Source of the DNA: Quercus robur
Lineage: Eukaryota > Streptophyta > Magnoliopsida > Fagales > Fagaceae
DNA length: 64,000 nucleotides
Direction of reading: 5' to 3'
NCBI RefSeq assembly: GCF_932294415.1
Contig: NC_065541.1
Coordinates: forward strand, 30,116,790 to 30,180,789
Part shown: piece by piece, positions 46,078 to 59,754 of the stretch
Position numbering within the stretch: the first letter of the stretch is position 1
Layout: each line of letters starts with the position of its first letter
Translations under genes and position numbers: made by a program
Notes under the pieces: model-generated
What the model was told of the DNA's origin: nothing
Database searches by the model: none
The model's input: only the letters and a program-made list of their open reading frames with translations

Positions 46078-48482
46078 AGCCTTAACAACAACAACTACTA
46101 TTATGAAGTATGAACAAACATGTTAAAGAGGAGGAAAAGGACATGATTTGGATGGTGGTTAGGTCACGCAACTATGGATGGGTCACTACAGTGGCTATTT
46201 TATGGCAACAATTGGGTAGAGAGAGAGATAGCTTTTTTTTCCAAAAGAAATTTGAGCCCTAATTTAGTTTTTCCAAAATAATAATAAAAATTTTCAAAAA
46301 ATTTTTAATTTAAGAAACCTAAAAAAATTCAAAACTACATTGTTTTGGGATCACAAACATTGACAAAGGCTAACAGAAGGATTAAATTGAGTAAAATTGA
46401 AATTTAGAAGATTGAATTAAACAAAAATAAAGTTAAAGAACTAAATTGAATTATAGACAAAGTTAGAAGTTGCAATTTGTAATTTAACCTAGAACATAAA
46501 AGGACAAAACATGTGTTTTCATTCAATAGATTTTTTTGCTACAAATGGGTAAGCTCCAATGTTTCCTTGCAACCAAAACACTCACAACACTCAAGTAAGG
46601 TAATGTTTTGTGATTGGATTAATCTTCCTTTAAAGGATTTGTTTATGATGAGAGGGAGAAGGTAGAGGGAATAAGAAGGTTTTAGCTCTAGGATTTTAAG
46701 TCTCTCTCTAGCTCTTCAATATGGGTGTCCTTGGGGTAAAATTTATGGGAATAAGATGTGTATGCTATATGAAAGCTCAAATAGTCTAAAACACTATACC
46801 TTGTTTAGAACCCTAATTTTAAATTACGGTTTAATTACTTTTAATCTACTTAACTAAGTGCAGAATAAGAGTAATCAATGTGCAATTAACTGGGACTACT
46901 TCCTAGTGTATAAGCATACATAATCAACAATTGAAAGTAAAGCACAAGGAGTAAGGAAGAGAGATGCAAACACAAGATAGCATCGAAATGTGTTATTGAA
47001 GAGAAAACTGAAGAACTCAGCGAAAAACCTCTGTAACTCTCCAAGTCGAAATGATCCACTAGTGAATAATTTGGAGTACAAGGATACCAAAAAGACCCTC
47101 CAAGCCTAATCTACCCAAAATACTTGAGCCCTCCAAGCTCTAACTACGAATAGACTTCTTGGAGTCTTGTCTTCACTAGTTATCCGGATCTAATTCTGTT
47201 AGTTAGACGAGGGTCCTTCCCCTTCCTAGTAGTCAGTCCGTTCCCCCGAGGAGAAGAAAGCCTTACTCTCATTTAGTTCGAACGTAGCCCGCATGAGTCA
47301 AGGGGTTGTATGGGCTACTTCTAGAGAGAATTACGACGAGGGCAATACTGCGTGATTGCATCCGCCAAGCGTTATTGGCTTATTTTGGCAAATCGCCAAT
47401 GCTTTTCCAAGCTCCAAAACACTCTCTACACTCTAAATAGGTTTGGGTTGTGTTTAGAGTACAAATCTCTTCTCAAGGTATAACAATGGGAGAGAAAAAA
47501 AAGAAAAGACTTCAAGGATTTCTCTATTGAGGATGAGTAGCTCTCTCTAACAAGGGTGGGTGTGTTGTAGAAATCTCTCTAGGTTTTCTTTTGAATAGCC
47601 TTCTTACAATTTTGTGGGTATAATAAGGATATGTATAATATGGGTGATAGGTATAAGAGTCACACTTAAAAATCCCAGCTGTCAATGCATTTCACGGGTT
47701 ATCTCGCAAGTTGGCCAAGTCATGAGATGAGTCGCGAAAATCATTGACTCTTTAGCTTCCGGCATGTGCTCCTTATGTGACCTTCATGGGTTGCACCACT
47801 CGTAAGCGAAGTCGCGGGATCAACTTCTTCAGCAATCTTTATCAACTTAATACTAAACTCATTACAAATAAATCCCACAATAAATACAGGGAAATGATTG
47901 AACAAAAATATAATCAAATTTGACACGAAATTAAAGCGAACATAAAAACATAATTGTAAATCACAACTTTACACTATATATAGTGGGTATAGAAAGGTAC
48001 AACAACTAATCCAAAATAACATATTTCTCTCCAATACAAAGCCACTTGTGGGACAGGCTGTCTAGCGAGTTTTCTCACAAAAGTCCTATCAACTACCTTT
48101 TTTAATCTTCTCCTGTGTAGGCCGCATGCACCACTCGCGAGTTACTTGGTCTGGCGAATCATCTCGCAAGTTAGCACGTCTAGCTACTCTCCATGTGATT
48201 TCTAACCCAATCCAACTATAAATAAAGCCCACGAATACATAGAAATTAAGCATGTGATTACAAAGAAATTGGCACGGAATAAAACAGCAAAAAAAAAAAA
48301 AATTTAAATAAATAAATACAACTTAACATACCAATTATTATTTATTTATTTTTTTAAAATAAGATCTATCCTTAAACTCTAATTTGCGGTGCGCACACGC
48401 AAGTGAAGAGCCCATATATCTGTATTATAATTAGCATAGGTGGCTAGGTTATTTAGTTTAACATAAATCACAAGATGGCTTG
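46078..48482. other. Intergenic spacer
   Basis: No gene recognised. About 46880-48250 is somewhat less AT-rich and looks like dispersed repeat sequence without a coding signal. The rest is AT-rich. Confidence 0.4.
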
Positions 48483-48634
48483 CTATGTTTGGTTTGCCCA
48501 ATTCTCATCACCCATTACTTAATTCTCATCATCCATTACTCACTTTTTGTGGGACCCACATCATTTCTACTTGTTTGGCTTGATCACTCATTCTCAGTTT
48601 CCATCAATCTTAACTCAAAAATGTGAGTTAGAGG

Positions 48635-48880
48635 GTCCGTTTGGATTGAACTTATTGTTATTGAAACTAAAAACTGAAAACACTGTAGCAAAATAATTTT
48701 TAAATATGTCAATAGTGTCATGAGACCCATAAACAGTACGTGAACAGTATATGAACAGTGCATGAACAGTGTCTTTTTGTCTCTGCACAATAAAATCATG
48801 TGATTTTACTGTTCATGAACAAAAAAAAAAAAAAAAAAATTGAAAACGCAGAACTGAAAATGCCACTTTCAGCCCACTCC
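48635..48880. mobile_element. Truncated MITE (GGTCCGTTTGGATTGAAC end)
   Basis: Starts GGTCCGTTTGGATTGAAC and contains AACACTGTAGCAAAATAATT, several GAACAGT repeats and CCACTTTCAG. The matching opposite end is missing or strongly altered after about 48880. Confidence 0.5.
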
Positions 48881-49128
48881 ATAGGCTCACAGAGTGAGCC
48901 AAAATGATAACACATTTTCTGTGTTTTCAAATCACCAAAACTGAGTTACAAGCGTTCTTGTAATTCTGCTGAACTTAGCAGGTCCCACCCACATGTCAAG
49001 TCCCATCTGTGGCAGAGCAATAATGCCCAGCCAATGGCTACACCACTGTTCATTCCGGCCTTTATTTCTTTTCCTTCATTTCTCTTAACCTTCACTTGGA
49101 CTTGTGTTTCTCTTAGCCTCCACTGTTG

Positions 49129-49324
49129 TTGTTTCCAAAAGGTGAGATTGGTCTTGGAAATCTCCATGATCTGGTGAGTGTGATCACTGATCTTCCTCTT
49201 CTTCTTCCACAGCTCTCGGCTTTGCACGCCATTTCCCTTAGTGATAGCTCCTGCGTACCAGATTCTGCTGCGGAGAGAAGAGAGTCTTTACTGCAAGCTT
49301 TGGGTGTCCAAGCTCAAGTATAAC
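49129..49324 (+). other. Coding-like patch, possible captured exon
   Basis: One frame reads with protein-like composition: G-L-G-N-L-H-D-L, then D-L-P-L-L-L-P-Q-L-S-A-L, S-D-S-S-C-V-P-D-S-A-A-E-R-R-E-S-L-L-Q-A-L-G-V-Q, then TAA. GT and AG dinucleotides at about 49174 and 49212 would also allow a small intron. I do not recognise the family and see no start codon context. It may be a fragment of a host gene picked up by the surrounding TIR element. Confidence 0.3.
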
Positions 49325-50111
49325 TAAGTCCATGTGTATCTTTTTGGGTCTCTGACTGCCGTAGTGGGTCGGGTTTTTATTTTATTTTATCAATTGTAGC
49401 AAGTTTTTTCCGGCCTTTCTCTGCTATTTCAGACATAAGAGAATTTCTAACCATTTTTTTTTTTTTGTTATAATTTTTACTCTTTGGTTTAGTTCTCTGT
49501 GATGTGGCTTTCATGGTGATCTTTGGTGAGAATGCCTCAATGATTTATGCTACGATCAAAAACTAACATATAGTTCATTGATGTGGTTGACAATTTTTTA
49601 CCCCACGGCCCTGTGGTTTTGGGATATATTGGCTTCAATCATTCATTTGAGTTATCTTTCTTTGATCAAGTGGGGGTAATCATAGCCAAATAGCTAAACA
49701 CACTAGGGAGAATTTCAACTTCACTTGTTAATATCTACCTCTGGACCAACTGCCTTGGTTCATACGTGTTATTTATTAGTGCCATCATAATAATAGAATT
49801 GAGGGAATTGCACATAAGAACAGAACAGAGTTTAAGTTGCGTCTTTCCTTGTGTGAAGAGGAGAGAGAGTCTTCACGCGGGTTACGCTTGTGGCCGTTTT
49901 GTCTCTACTGCTAAACATTAAATTTTTGTGGGTCCCAAGAATTTACATAAAATTGAGATTTTCATGCCAAACACAAAAAAGAGAAGAGTTGTGGGAAATT
50001 TTGAGATAGAGTAATGAGAATTGGGTAATGAGTTTGAGTGATGAGATTTGAGTTTTGAGTGTTGAGTATTTGAGTGTTGAGATATAAGTGATCTCTAAAC
50101 CAAATAGGGCA

Positions 50112-50765
50112 TTGCCGAATAAAAGTCTACTCTGACTTAGATTTGACCAAGACAAGCCAGCAGGTGAGCAAAAATGCATATGGCAAATTGAACAATTTAG
50201 TACATAAATATTGGTGTGAGAAACTTTAGGGCAACAAAATCTCATAACGTTTTTATAATACCGTTACTTTGAGTTATGGTAGGTCTTGATATAATTTATT
50301 TTAGACAAAAATACTATTAGTGTTTAAATGTTGGGGTCACAATAAATTTGTTCTTTTTTATTTTCAATTACAGTCAATTTAGTTCCTACTATTAACTCAC
50401 TAACAAAAAATGCCTTTGTGGCACATGACATGCACAACTATCACACTTGATGTTGATGTGGCTAATGAAATAATAATAAATATTTTCAAATGTCACATCA
50501 ACATTTAAATTGAAAAAGAAATTACAAAAAAAAAAAATTACGTTCTCAATTTTAAAGATTTCAAAAAAATATAGGAATATTTTTTTTCTTGCACTTTCTT
50601 TGCAATCAAACACAAATCAAATTTACCAATCTCCAACACAAAAATCAATCCATCAACTAAACAAACGTAGATTTGAACTTAGATTAGAACAAACTAAGCA
50701 ACTAAAATGAAAATATTTGGGCCTAAATTTTTGTTTGTTCAGATCTTATTCACTCATAAAGATAA
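50112..50765. other. AT-rich spacer
   Basis: Nothing coding or repetitive beyond short A/T runs was recognised. Confidence 0.4.
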
Positions 50766-51881
50766 ACATGGCAAAACAGGCGTGTCAGGTCGGGTCAATC
50801 GGGTTGCGGGTCAAAATGGGTCATTTTAAGCGGGTTAAAAACAGGTTCGGTTCAATCGGGTTTTAGGTTGGGTTGAACCGTATTTTTCACATGATTTTTT
50901 TTTTTTTTAAGAAAACAACATGTATTTGCTATTTAGAAATTCATGCAACAAATTACTTGATGTAAAATGCATTACTTTGAATTCACCACTTATATCAAAA
51001 ATGAATTACACTTATTAATACTTATTCAATAATTTTAAAATTATACAAATCCTAACATTGCTATTTAAAACAAAATAACACAAAGATAAGTAAAACAAAT
51101 ACGCAAGTTTTATTTCAATACAATATCAACATCCCAAAATATAAAACAAAATTACAAATGACTTATTGGATAATTCATTTGACAAAGAATAAAAACATAT
51201 AAGAAATTGACAATCTTGAAAATTAATTTTATAATCTATTGTCAATTGTGGTTGGCACTCTATTTCAATTTGAGATATATATTAAAGTTTAATTATTTAC
51301 TTATTTATACATGATCTTTTTTATGAATATCATATCATTGTTAAGCAACACACACTCTAGGAAATATCATAATTTATTTTGAAAAGCCGTTTATTTTGGA
51401 CATAAATTGTTAAAAAATAGGTCTAAACATTTATAATTTATGTTTATTTGATACTTTGGCTTCACTATTTTCACACTTGTGAATGTTTCTCACACATGTC
51501 TGCAATTTTAAATCTATGTTTTTAACTATACTGTAACCAAATTATCTTAGTATGTACTTTGCTATTTGATATCTAAAAATCTTTACTCATTACAAAATAC
51601 TCAATCATTCATCTTTCAATTAATTTGCATCTAATTATGTAAATGTCTCAATTGTTTCCTTAAAACTCACAACAAACAATTAAACCAATATTTTCTTAAT
51701 TTTTTTTATATATTTTTTTTACCAAAAAGAAAAGTTTTAAAAAATTGTTCAGGTTCAGGTCGGGTCAGGTTGACCTGCAAAAAACACCGGTCGGGTCAAC
51801 CTATTTTTGCTTCGGGTAAAAAAAATCGGATTTGAGTTAGGTATTTTTCGGGTCTGAAAATTTTGACCTGTTTTGCCATGT
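50766..51881. mobile_element. TIR element with GGGTC-rich ends (hAT-like candidate)
   Basis: The left end is ACATGGCAAAACAGG followed by many GTCGGGTC/CGGGTT motifs. The right end inverted is again ACATGGCAAAACAGG followed by ACCCGA/GACCCG motifs. The interior is AT-rich and without a coding signal. No target duplication could be fixed, so the superfamily is uncertain. Confidence 0.6.
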
Positions 51882-53105
51882 CTACATACAGATGAAAACA
51901 TTGTTTGGTGATGCCGACATGGTGATGTTGACACGGCTCTGCTAAAGGACTCAAAGCTTCAAATCCTGATCATTCTTCACAACAACCTAGTGAGGTCCTT
52001 CTCGAATTTGCACCAGAGTTAAGCTCTAGCGACCACACAAATACCGCCCTATAGATCAAAACCCCAAAAACCTCATACCAAATCCAGATTGATGACCAAA
52101 AGTTTCAACCCAAACAAACACAACCAACATAATCGAACCCCACCATTGAAGTCTATTTATTTTGGTGACGGTGCAGTGCTTCCACGGTTGTCGATTTCAA
52201 TGGTAATCTGAGTGTGGGTTTAAGTATTTTGATGGATTTGGTAGGTATCTTGCCGATTTAGGTTTCGAGTTTGTTACGGTGATGGACGGTGAAAGGTCGG
52301 TATCATTAATTTGGGTTGATTTTTTTTTTTTCCTTTTTCTTTTTGCTTCTATCAATGGTGTTTAAATCTAGATCCAAATCTAGGTTTGTTTTAGATGCTG
52401 GGTTGATTTTTGTGTCTAAGATTGGTAAATTTGATTTGTATTTTTGTGTTTGGTTGCCAAGAAAATGAAAGAAAATCTGAAAATGTGCCTACATTTTTTT
52501 TTTCAATCTTTAAAAATTGAGAAGGTAATTTTTCCCAAAAAAAAAAAAAAAATCAATTTAAATGCTAACATGGCATTTTTAAATATTTATTCAAAAATTT
52601 AATTATTATTTTATTAATCATGTTAGTGTCCAAATTAATTATAAGTTAAAAATAATATAGACTAAATTAAATACTACCAAAATGTAGTGACCAAAAATGG
52701 TATTTTTGCCTTTATTTTATTTTATTTTGATCTATGGTTTACGCCTGAGCTTGTTCACTACTTGTGAAAATGTTTATGAAATTTTATCCCACTGTAGAAT
52801 TCCCGTGAAAGTTTAACTAAGTCTTATATTGTTTTATGCGAATGAGCTCTTTTTAAAGAGAGAAAATGGTTGTATTCCTAGTTCTAGGATGTAGTCAATT
52901 TAGTCTTAAGCTCTTAATTATGGGTTCTAATTAATTCAACTGGTAAAGTTTTTTATGGTTAAATAAGAGATTTTGGATTCATTCTCCGTGTACACAAAAA
53001 ACTAATTAGTGTCTTAGTCTGATAATAAAGAGTTATCATCAATAACGAACCTCATAGATTGAGACTATCTTTATTTAAAAAAAAAAAAAAAATTCTTAGA
53101 CTCTT
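51882..53105. other. Intergenic spacer
   Basis: No gene. Scattered A/T runs (for example near 52321-52332 and 52538-52552). Confidence 0.4.
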
Positions 53106-54508
53106 AATTAATTAGTTTTAAAGCGGTGAAAATACTTTGAGGTTTCCGCATTCTTTAGCTGTACGCATCTCATTAACTTCAATACGACAAGCTATGGTAA
53201 TTAACTAAAACAAAAGCCAAGATGTGGAAATTACAAGCATTTGCCTCAAACAAAATTTTAATGTTGAAAGAATCAAATTATAATAAAGATTCTAGTATCG
53301 AGATTAATTCTTAACTTTCTGGAACTGACTTGGGCAAATTACCAGTTTTGCTATAAATATACGGGTTTACAATACAGGAGTTGACCAACATTTCCCGTGA
53401 ATTCAGTGTAGCATATCATGAGAAATTATTGTTTCAAACTCCTCTTTGATTTACACTACTTCACACCATGTACACGTTAAGTCTTTCATTGTTGTTGTTA
53501 AATTTCTAATTATTGTCAAATACTTGATTTGAATTCAAAATTTAAACAAAAATTATGGAGTTATTCAATGTTTGGACTAGTGATAATAATACTAAAAGGA
53601 ATAAGAGAATTGTTTTATAAAAAAAAATTTAATAAAATCATGGTTTTTTTTTTTATACGTGTTTATAGCAAACTAGGAAAATTTTGAATACTCAAATATT
53701 TTATAAAGATAATAATTTCTCATATTTTAAATGTTTTTTTATTATACTGCATGAAAGGGGAGTGATACATGATAAGAATTCAAAACACTCTTGAATGATT
53801 CCAAATCAAATTTTCAAAACACCATACTTAGTCCTCGCGTGGAAACTGCATGAATATTGAAAGGAAATTCTAGTGGCTTTTCTCCCCGGTCCCTACTACC
53901 AATCGTAACACTTCCGTGCTTGGTTGCACTCTTATTTAGCAAAGAACTAAAAAAATGATATTATTATATTACTTTTGCTTCTCATATAATAGTTGAAGAT
54001 CCCCTGAATTCTTGACCAGAAAAAAAAATAATCTCTTCTTGACCAGGAATAGTCTCTTCTTGTTCTCTTTTCAAATCAATTTCTTTTGGTTAGGTACCGT
54101 GAAACTTAAACACCCTCCTATCCTTGCTATCTGCCACAAGTCATTTTATAAAGAATGCATTCTAACTTTTGTATTCCGTGTTGCTCTTCTCTTCTTGCAC
54201 TCTAAAATAATATGTACTGTAGTGCATATTAGGCTCTATTAATCCAGGGAGTACTAAACTACTACTATATATTATCATTGTGGAACAAAATCATTATGTT
54301 GGAACTAAAAACTTGAGAGTTACAGCTTGCAACATGCAAGCAATTCGGCCCATCTTAAACTTTTCTGAATAAAAAATTGAGGAGGCATCCCTTCTCCTGA
54401 AGTTTTTGCCGAGTTCCTTAGAGAGAGTTATCTCGCACCCTAAATAGCACTTTTGTATGCATCCATTAAGGGGAGCAATAGCTCAAACAGTTTGCCTCTC
54501 TACACGGA
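53106..54508 (+). other. GLR-C upstream region
   Basis: From about 53110 it matches the upstream region of GLR-B in patches (ACTAAAACAAAAGCCAAGAT, GATTCTAGTATC, CGTGGAAACTGCATGAA). Near the start codon the paralogous stretch is shortened: GCATCCATTAAGGGGAGCAA replaces the TATATAAA-containing GLR-B sequence. No gene seen. Confidence 0.6.
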
Positions 54509-56223
54509 ATGGGCAAGCTTGGTCCTCTGTGGTCTTTCTTGGTCTTTGTTTTCATATTTACTCAGAAGGCAAGAGTTAATGGAAGTACTAACTCGGCAGG
54601 AAATGACAACGTTATGGGCGTTATAGGCGCAATTGTAGATAATAGTTCTCGTATTGGTAAAGAAGAAAGTGTAGCAATGAAGATGGCACTGGAAGATTTC
54701 TATGTTAAGTTCAACCAAAGTTTGGTTCTGCACATAAGGGACTCTCAAAGGCAGCCCATTCAGGCAGCTCTTGAAGGTAACTACCCATATACTTTCTCCT
54801 TACTGAGTTATCTAAACCTTATTTTCGTATATGAAACTATCGTCTCCAATATAACTAGCTCATTTGACAAAATTTTGGTATCTAAGTAACCTTAATAATA
54901 ATGAATTCAGCTATGGATAGAATTTTCCAACTCACTTGGTGGCACTTAAAAGACTATTCACAAGTACTTTAGTCACCTAATTTATTTAATAGTATTGTAA
55001 ACATACTTATTTGAAATATTTATTTAGTAATGTAATTTAACACATTGATGATTTTATGAACTAATACCTAATGTTTGAAGGAAACTTTTATCGAACTAAC
55101 ATTAATAACGGCTTGTTCCTTGTCTTCCTTTTTTATTTGCCTGAATATAACTCATAAGTAACTTATAACTTACAAATACTTGTTTTATTATCATAGTGCT
55201 AAATAAAAGCATGATATCAGAATCTTATGCATAAATGAGCTCTCAGGCACCAGATTATAAGCATGATTGAAACAATTTTTAATGCATGTGAGCATTTGTT
55301 AATTTGAGGAAAAGTCTCGCTAAAGTTAGTTTAAGCAAAAGAAGACCATATCAAATGGATTTATGTAATGGTTAATTGTGTACTAATTCAGAAGTGATAG
55401 AAAACGATTGTGCTCTTTATCACACTCTCAAGGTGAAACCATGATGTCATTGCTTCAGGGGGGAGGGGAGGAGTATCTGGGTGATTAACAATAAATGAAG
55501 CACACCATTAAATTTTTTTTTTTTTGGTTGAAACAGAGAAGTGTAGGATTAAAAAAAAAAAAAAAAACAGAGCAGTGTATAAATAAAGTAGAGCACGTCA
55601 AGAAATTTAGTTGAATTTTAATTACTCAATCGTTTTTGCAAGTGATAAATTCTCTGCTTTTACTCTTTTTCTTTCATTCTTAATTTCCCTGGACATGACA
55701 AATTGATTTGAACAAGTTATACTTCATATATTATTGTACGGTAAACGCATGGTAAGGTTGCCTAATTGAGAAGTTCAATATTCAGTGTTCGTTGGCAAAA
55801 ATAATTTTTGTCAACTTATTTTATTATTCAGCTTATTTTTGTTACTATTTTTAGTTCTTGCTACACTTTTTGATACTATTCATGAGTCTTACTATATTAT
55901 TCCAGCTGATTTTTACCTTTATCTATAGTATTTTCATCAAAAAATTTTTAATTTCAACAAAATAAGCGAATCCCAAATGATCCCTCAGTACATTATAAGC
56001 AATTTTTTTTTTTTTTTTTTTTTTTTTGGAGAATTCAGTAATTTCATATTACAAAAAAAGACAGCAAGTCTACACACTGTTAAAAACAGAGCCAACTCCT
56101 CTGGCAAACTTACTACTACTACGCAAATTCACTATTCAGAATATTATCAGCAAGTATTTACTTACTACTACGCATGTGATCTACCATCATTACTGGTAAG
56201 TATATTCTTAATCTTAACCAAAA

Positions 56224-56261
<38 letters not shown>

Positions 56262-59219
56262 AATATGTAGTTTTTTTTTTCTAATACCATTTCATTAATC
56301 AATTTGCAGCTAAGGATCTCATAAACACGCAACAAGTGCAAGCCATTTTAGGACCGCAAACATGGGAAGAGACATCATTAGTCGCTGACACTGGAAGCGA
56401 AACTCGCACCCCAATCCTTTCTTTTGCTGATACGACTCCAAAATGGGCACCAGAGAGGTGGCCTTTCCTGTTGCAAGCATCGCCTAACGAATTTAAGCAA
56501 ATGAAAGCTGTGGCAGCTATTGTTGAGTCCTGGGAATGGCGGCGGGTCACTGTTATATATGAAGATAGAGATTCTTCATCCTCCAGGGTTTTACCTCATC
56601 TTTCCAATGCCCTACGTGAAGTTGGTGCAGAAATAAGCCAACTTGTAGCACTTCCACCTTTTGCTTCCTCTTCATTGTCTAAAGATCTCGTGAGGCTTAA
56701 AGAAGGGCAATGCAGAGTCTTTGTGGTTCATTTGTCATTGAGTTTGACCGAGAGGCTATTTGAAATGGCAAAAAGAAAGAAAATGATGGAAAAGGATTAT
56801 GTATGGATCACCACTGATCCCATTACAAGCCTTGTCCATGCCATGAATGCCTCCACCATCTCCAATATGCAAGGAATTGTAGGAGTCAAAAGCTACTTTC
56901 GTGAAAATGGAGGCCGCTTTCAAAATTTCCATCATAGATTTCGCAAAAGGTTTAGCTCAGAACATCCTGAAGAGGATAATAATGAGCCAGATATTTTTGC
57001 TTTAACAGCTTATGATGCTGCATGGACAGTGGCAATAGCAATGAGGGAAAGCAAGAAAGTATCACATCTTTTGTTAGAAAAAGTTGTTCATAGTGATTTT
57101 CACGGCTTAGGTGGAAAGGTTGAATTCATTGACAATAAATTAGTCCCTGTAAATATATTTCAGATTGTCAACGTGATGGGTAAGAGTTATAGAGAACTTG
57201 GATTCTGGTCAGATGGACAAGGTTTTTCGGAGAATCTCACTGAAAATGCTGCTTACAACTCTTCCATGAGGGTTCTGGGACAAGTATTTTGGCCAGGGGG
57301 ACCTTGGTATACTCCAAGTGGATGGACTCTGCCAATAAGGTCCAACCCACTGAGAATTGGTGTACCTGTTGGATCCCTTTTCAAAGAGTATGTTAGTGTC
57401 AAAAATGATCAATCTGAAAGCGATATATCTTTTACTGGATTTGCAATTGATGTCTTCAAAGAAACTTTAGAACAGCTGCCATTCTATTTACCATACAAGT
57501 TCTTTCCCTTTAATGGAACATACAATGATTTAGTGGAGCAAATTCATTTGAAGGTATGAGATTCACTTTCATTTAGACTATGACTAAATTAATTTCAATT
57601 TGTAGATAAGAGTTTTGTGAGAAGAATATTTTCATTGAATTTGGCCTGGTGGACCTTCCTTATAGCCCTACTTTATATGTTTGAGATTAACTTGAATAAA
57701 CTTTCATGCTGATCTCGTAATAAACTAATTTTTTCAGATTTAATTAACCAAGGTTCTCCCGTGGCAGCTGTCCTGAGAGACAGTTTATGTTATAGTGCCC
57801 AGGAAGACTTTAGACTGCCCTCTCTTTCTCTCAAGATCACTATATTGATATCTCTTTTCTCATAAGACTCTGATTTAATCTGTACACTGATTTCTTTAAA
57901 CTTGTGTTTGCAACGGACCAGATTTTTGACGCTGTTGTTGGTGATGTAACAATAGTAGCCAGGCGATATCAGCATGCAGAATTCGCACACCCCTACACCG
58001 AGTCAGGACTGGTTATGATAGTTCCTGTTATATCTAAAACATCCAATAGAGCTTGGTTATTCATGAAGCCTTTCACAATGGCCATGTGGATTTTGACAGC
58101 AGTAATAAATCTCTATAACGGCTTTGTTATATGGTTGTTAGAGCGAAATAATTGCCCTGAACTGAAAGGCTCCGTGCTGAATCAAATGGGAATGTTAATT
58201 TGGTTGGCCTTCAACACACTCTTCTCTGCAAATGGTAACAGAATTTTCGTTTCTTTTGGTTGTGTCAAATAATCTTTTGTTTTGAAATAGATTATGCAGC
58301 AAAGTCCTAACATCACTTTAATTGATTTGATTGGAAAAGGGGGAAGGTTACATAGCAATTTGTCACGGATGACAATGGTGGTGTGGTTGTTTGTAGCACT
58401 CATCATTATGCAGACTTACACAGCAAACCTCACCAGCATGCTTACTGTCCAGAACCTTGGACCTACTGTAACAGATGTTGAGGCACTAAAAAGTAGCAAT
58501 GCTATAATTGGACATTGTACCGGATCCTTTCTGTCGAAATATTTGGTGGATGTGTTACATTTCAATACTAACAACATCAAGAATTTTACCTCAATTGAAG
58601 CTTTTGCTCAAGCTCTCGAAACCCAAGAAATAGCAGCTGCCTTTCTTGAAGTTCCTCTTGCCAATTTATTCCTAGCAAAATACTGCAAGGGCTTCACTAT
58701 AGCTGGGCCAACATACAAAGTTGGAGGGTTTGGATTTGTAATTCTTCTAATACTTTCTTTTGAATATCTTCTCAAAACAAAAAGGTTAGTTTTGATTAAT
58801 TACACTTTTATGTTCTCTGAATGCCTCAGGCTTTTCCAAAGGGTTCCCCATTGGTTTCCAGCATAACTGAAGCACTACTTAAGGTATCTGAAAGCGGCCA
58901 GCTACGTGAATTAGAGAACATCATGATTGCAGCCGCTAAGTGTGAAGATGTAGAACCAGACAAAGAAACTCCTAGTCTTAGCCCCAACAGTTTTTTAGTA
59001 CTCTTCATATTATCTGGGGGCACATCAACTGTTGCTCTTTTAGTCTACATTTTTTGTTTGGATAAATCTATGCTTCGTCGCAAAATCATGTGGAGGCTAA
59101 TGAAGGCTGCAATGAGACACTGGAGGTGCCAAAAGCAACGATTCTCACGAAAGCTCAGCAATGTTGCTGAGAGTGCATGTAATTCTCCTAACACATTTGA
59201 TCCACAGAATCGAGTATAG
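54509..59219 (+). CDS. GLR: Glutamate receptor-like cation channel, complete five-exon gene (GLR-C)
   Basis: Exons 54509-54776, 56310-57553, 57922-58234, 58340-58737 and 58830-59219 (268, 1244, 313, 398, 390 nt). The joined frame is open for 870 codons and ends TAG. Parts: signal peptide (about 1-24, W-S-F-L-V-F-V-F-I-F), amino-terminal domain from about residue 37, S1 from about 430 (L-R-I-G-V-P), H-P-Y-T-E-S-G in exon 3, M1 and pore region (about 548-605), M3 (619-643, Y-T-A-N-L-T-S-M-L), S2, M4 (795-816) and a basic Ser/Asn-containing tail. The protein would be a plasma- or endomembrane cation channel gated by an amino-acid-type ligand (family knowledge; ligand not readable). It is the closest relative of GLR-B, including introns and flanks, and is the undamaged copy. 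Introns 3 and 4 are only 105 and 92 bp. It lacks an obvious TATA box. Confidence 0.92.
56227..56259. repeat. (AT)n microsatellite in GLR-C intron 1
   Basis: About 33 nt of alternating AT, 50 bp before the exon 2 acceptor. Confidence 0.95.
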
Positions 59220-59754
59220 AAAGCTTTATGGCTATTGGCATTTATAGAGAAATTGATCCGAAAGAAATCTCTTTATGTAAATCAAATGAAGTACTATGTT
59301 AAATTTAGACAGAACAAAATTAAGACTATTGTACAAGTGCTGCTTTGTGTTTGAGGGAAATAGCTGTGTTTGAGGGAAATAATTAATTTCCCATTTTTTC
59401 CCTCCTGTAAATTCAAATGGAGGCACTTTCATGGAAATAAGCCTTTGTAAATTCAATATAGAAAATTCCGTAGAAATAACCCAATCACAATAACCAACAT
59501 CAAAAATAAATTTGTAATAGTCCCTAAGAACACAACAACGAAATTTACGTGTAAAATCCTTTACTGTGCATAGAAGAACAACAGAAACCCTTTAGTGTGC
59601 AACTGTGCATAGAAATCGACAGGACCAAGTACAATATCTTCTAATAATTCAAAAATCAACCGGAGTTCCATAGCTTTTCTCTAGTTAAAGCTAGGGACAT
59701 ACAAACATCAAGAAGAAAATCCTGGCACACAAATACTACTATATAATTATTACT
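59220..59754 (+). other. GLR-C 3' flank
   Basis: Likely 3' UTR, then AT-rich spacer up to the copia element. No gene. Confidence 0.5.

Larger units (their letters stand above)
48483..50111. mobile_element. Candidate TIR element carrying a gene-like patch
   Basis: The left end has GCTATGTTTGGTTT, then CCCAATTCTCATCACCCATT, then GGGACCCACA. The right end inverted has GCCCTATTTGGTTT, then ACCCAATTCTCATTACTC, then GGGACCCACA, in the same order. So the two ends are long imperfect inverted repeats. No clear target duplication was found. A fragment of another MITE (about 48635-48880) is nested near the left end. The middle contains a non-repetitive, coding-like stretch (49129-49324). Confidence 0.5.

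Noticed and set aside
49943-50245. 100-codon minus-strand frame
   Set aside because: Overlaps the right inverted end of the candidate TIR element; repetitive Leu/Ser/Thr content from TTGAGT-type repeats.
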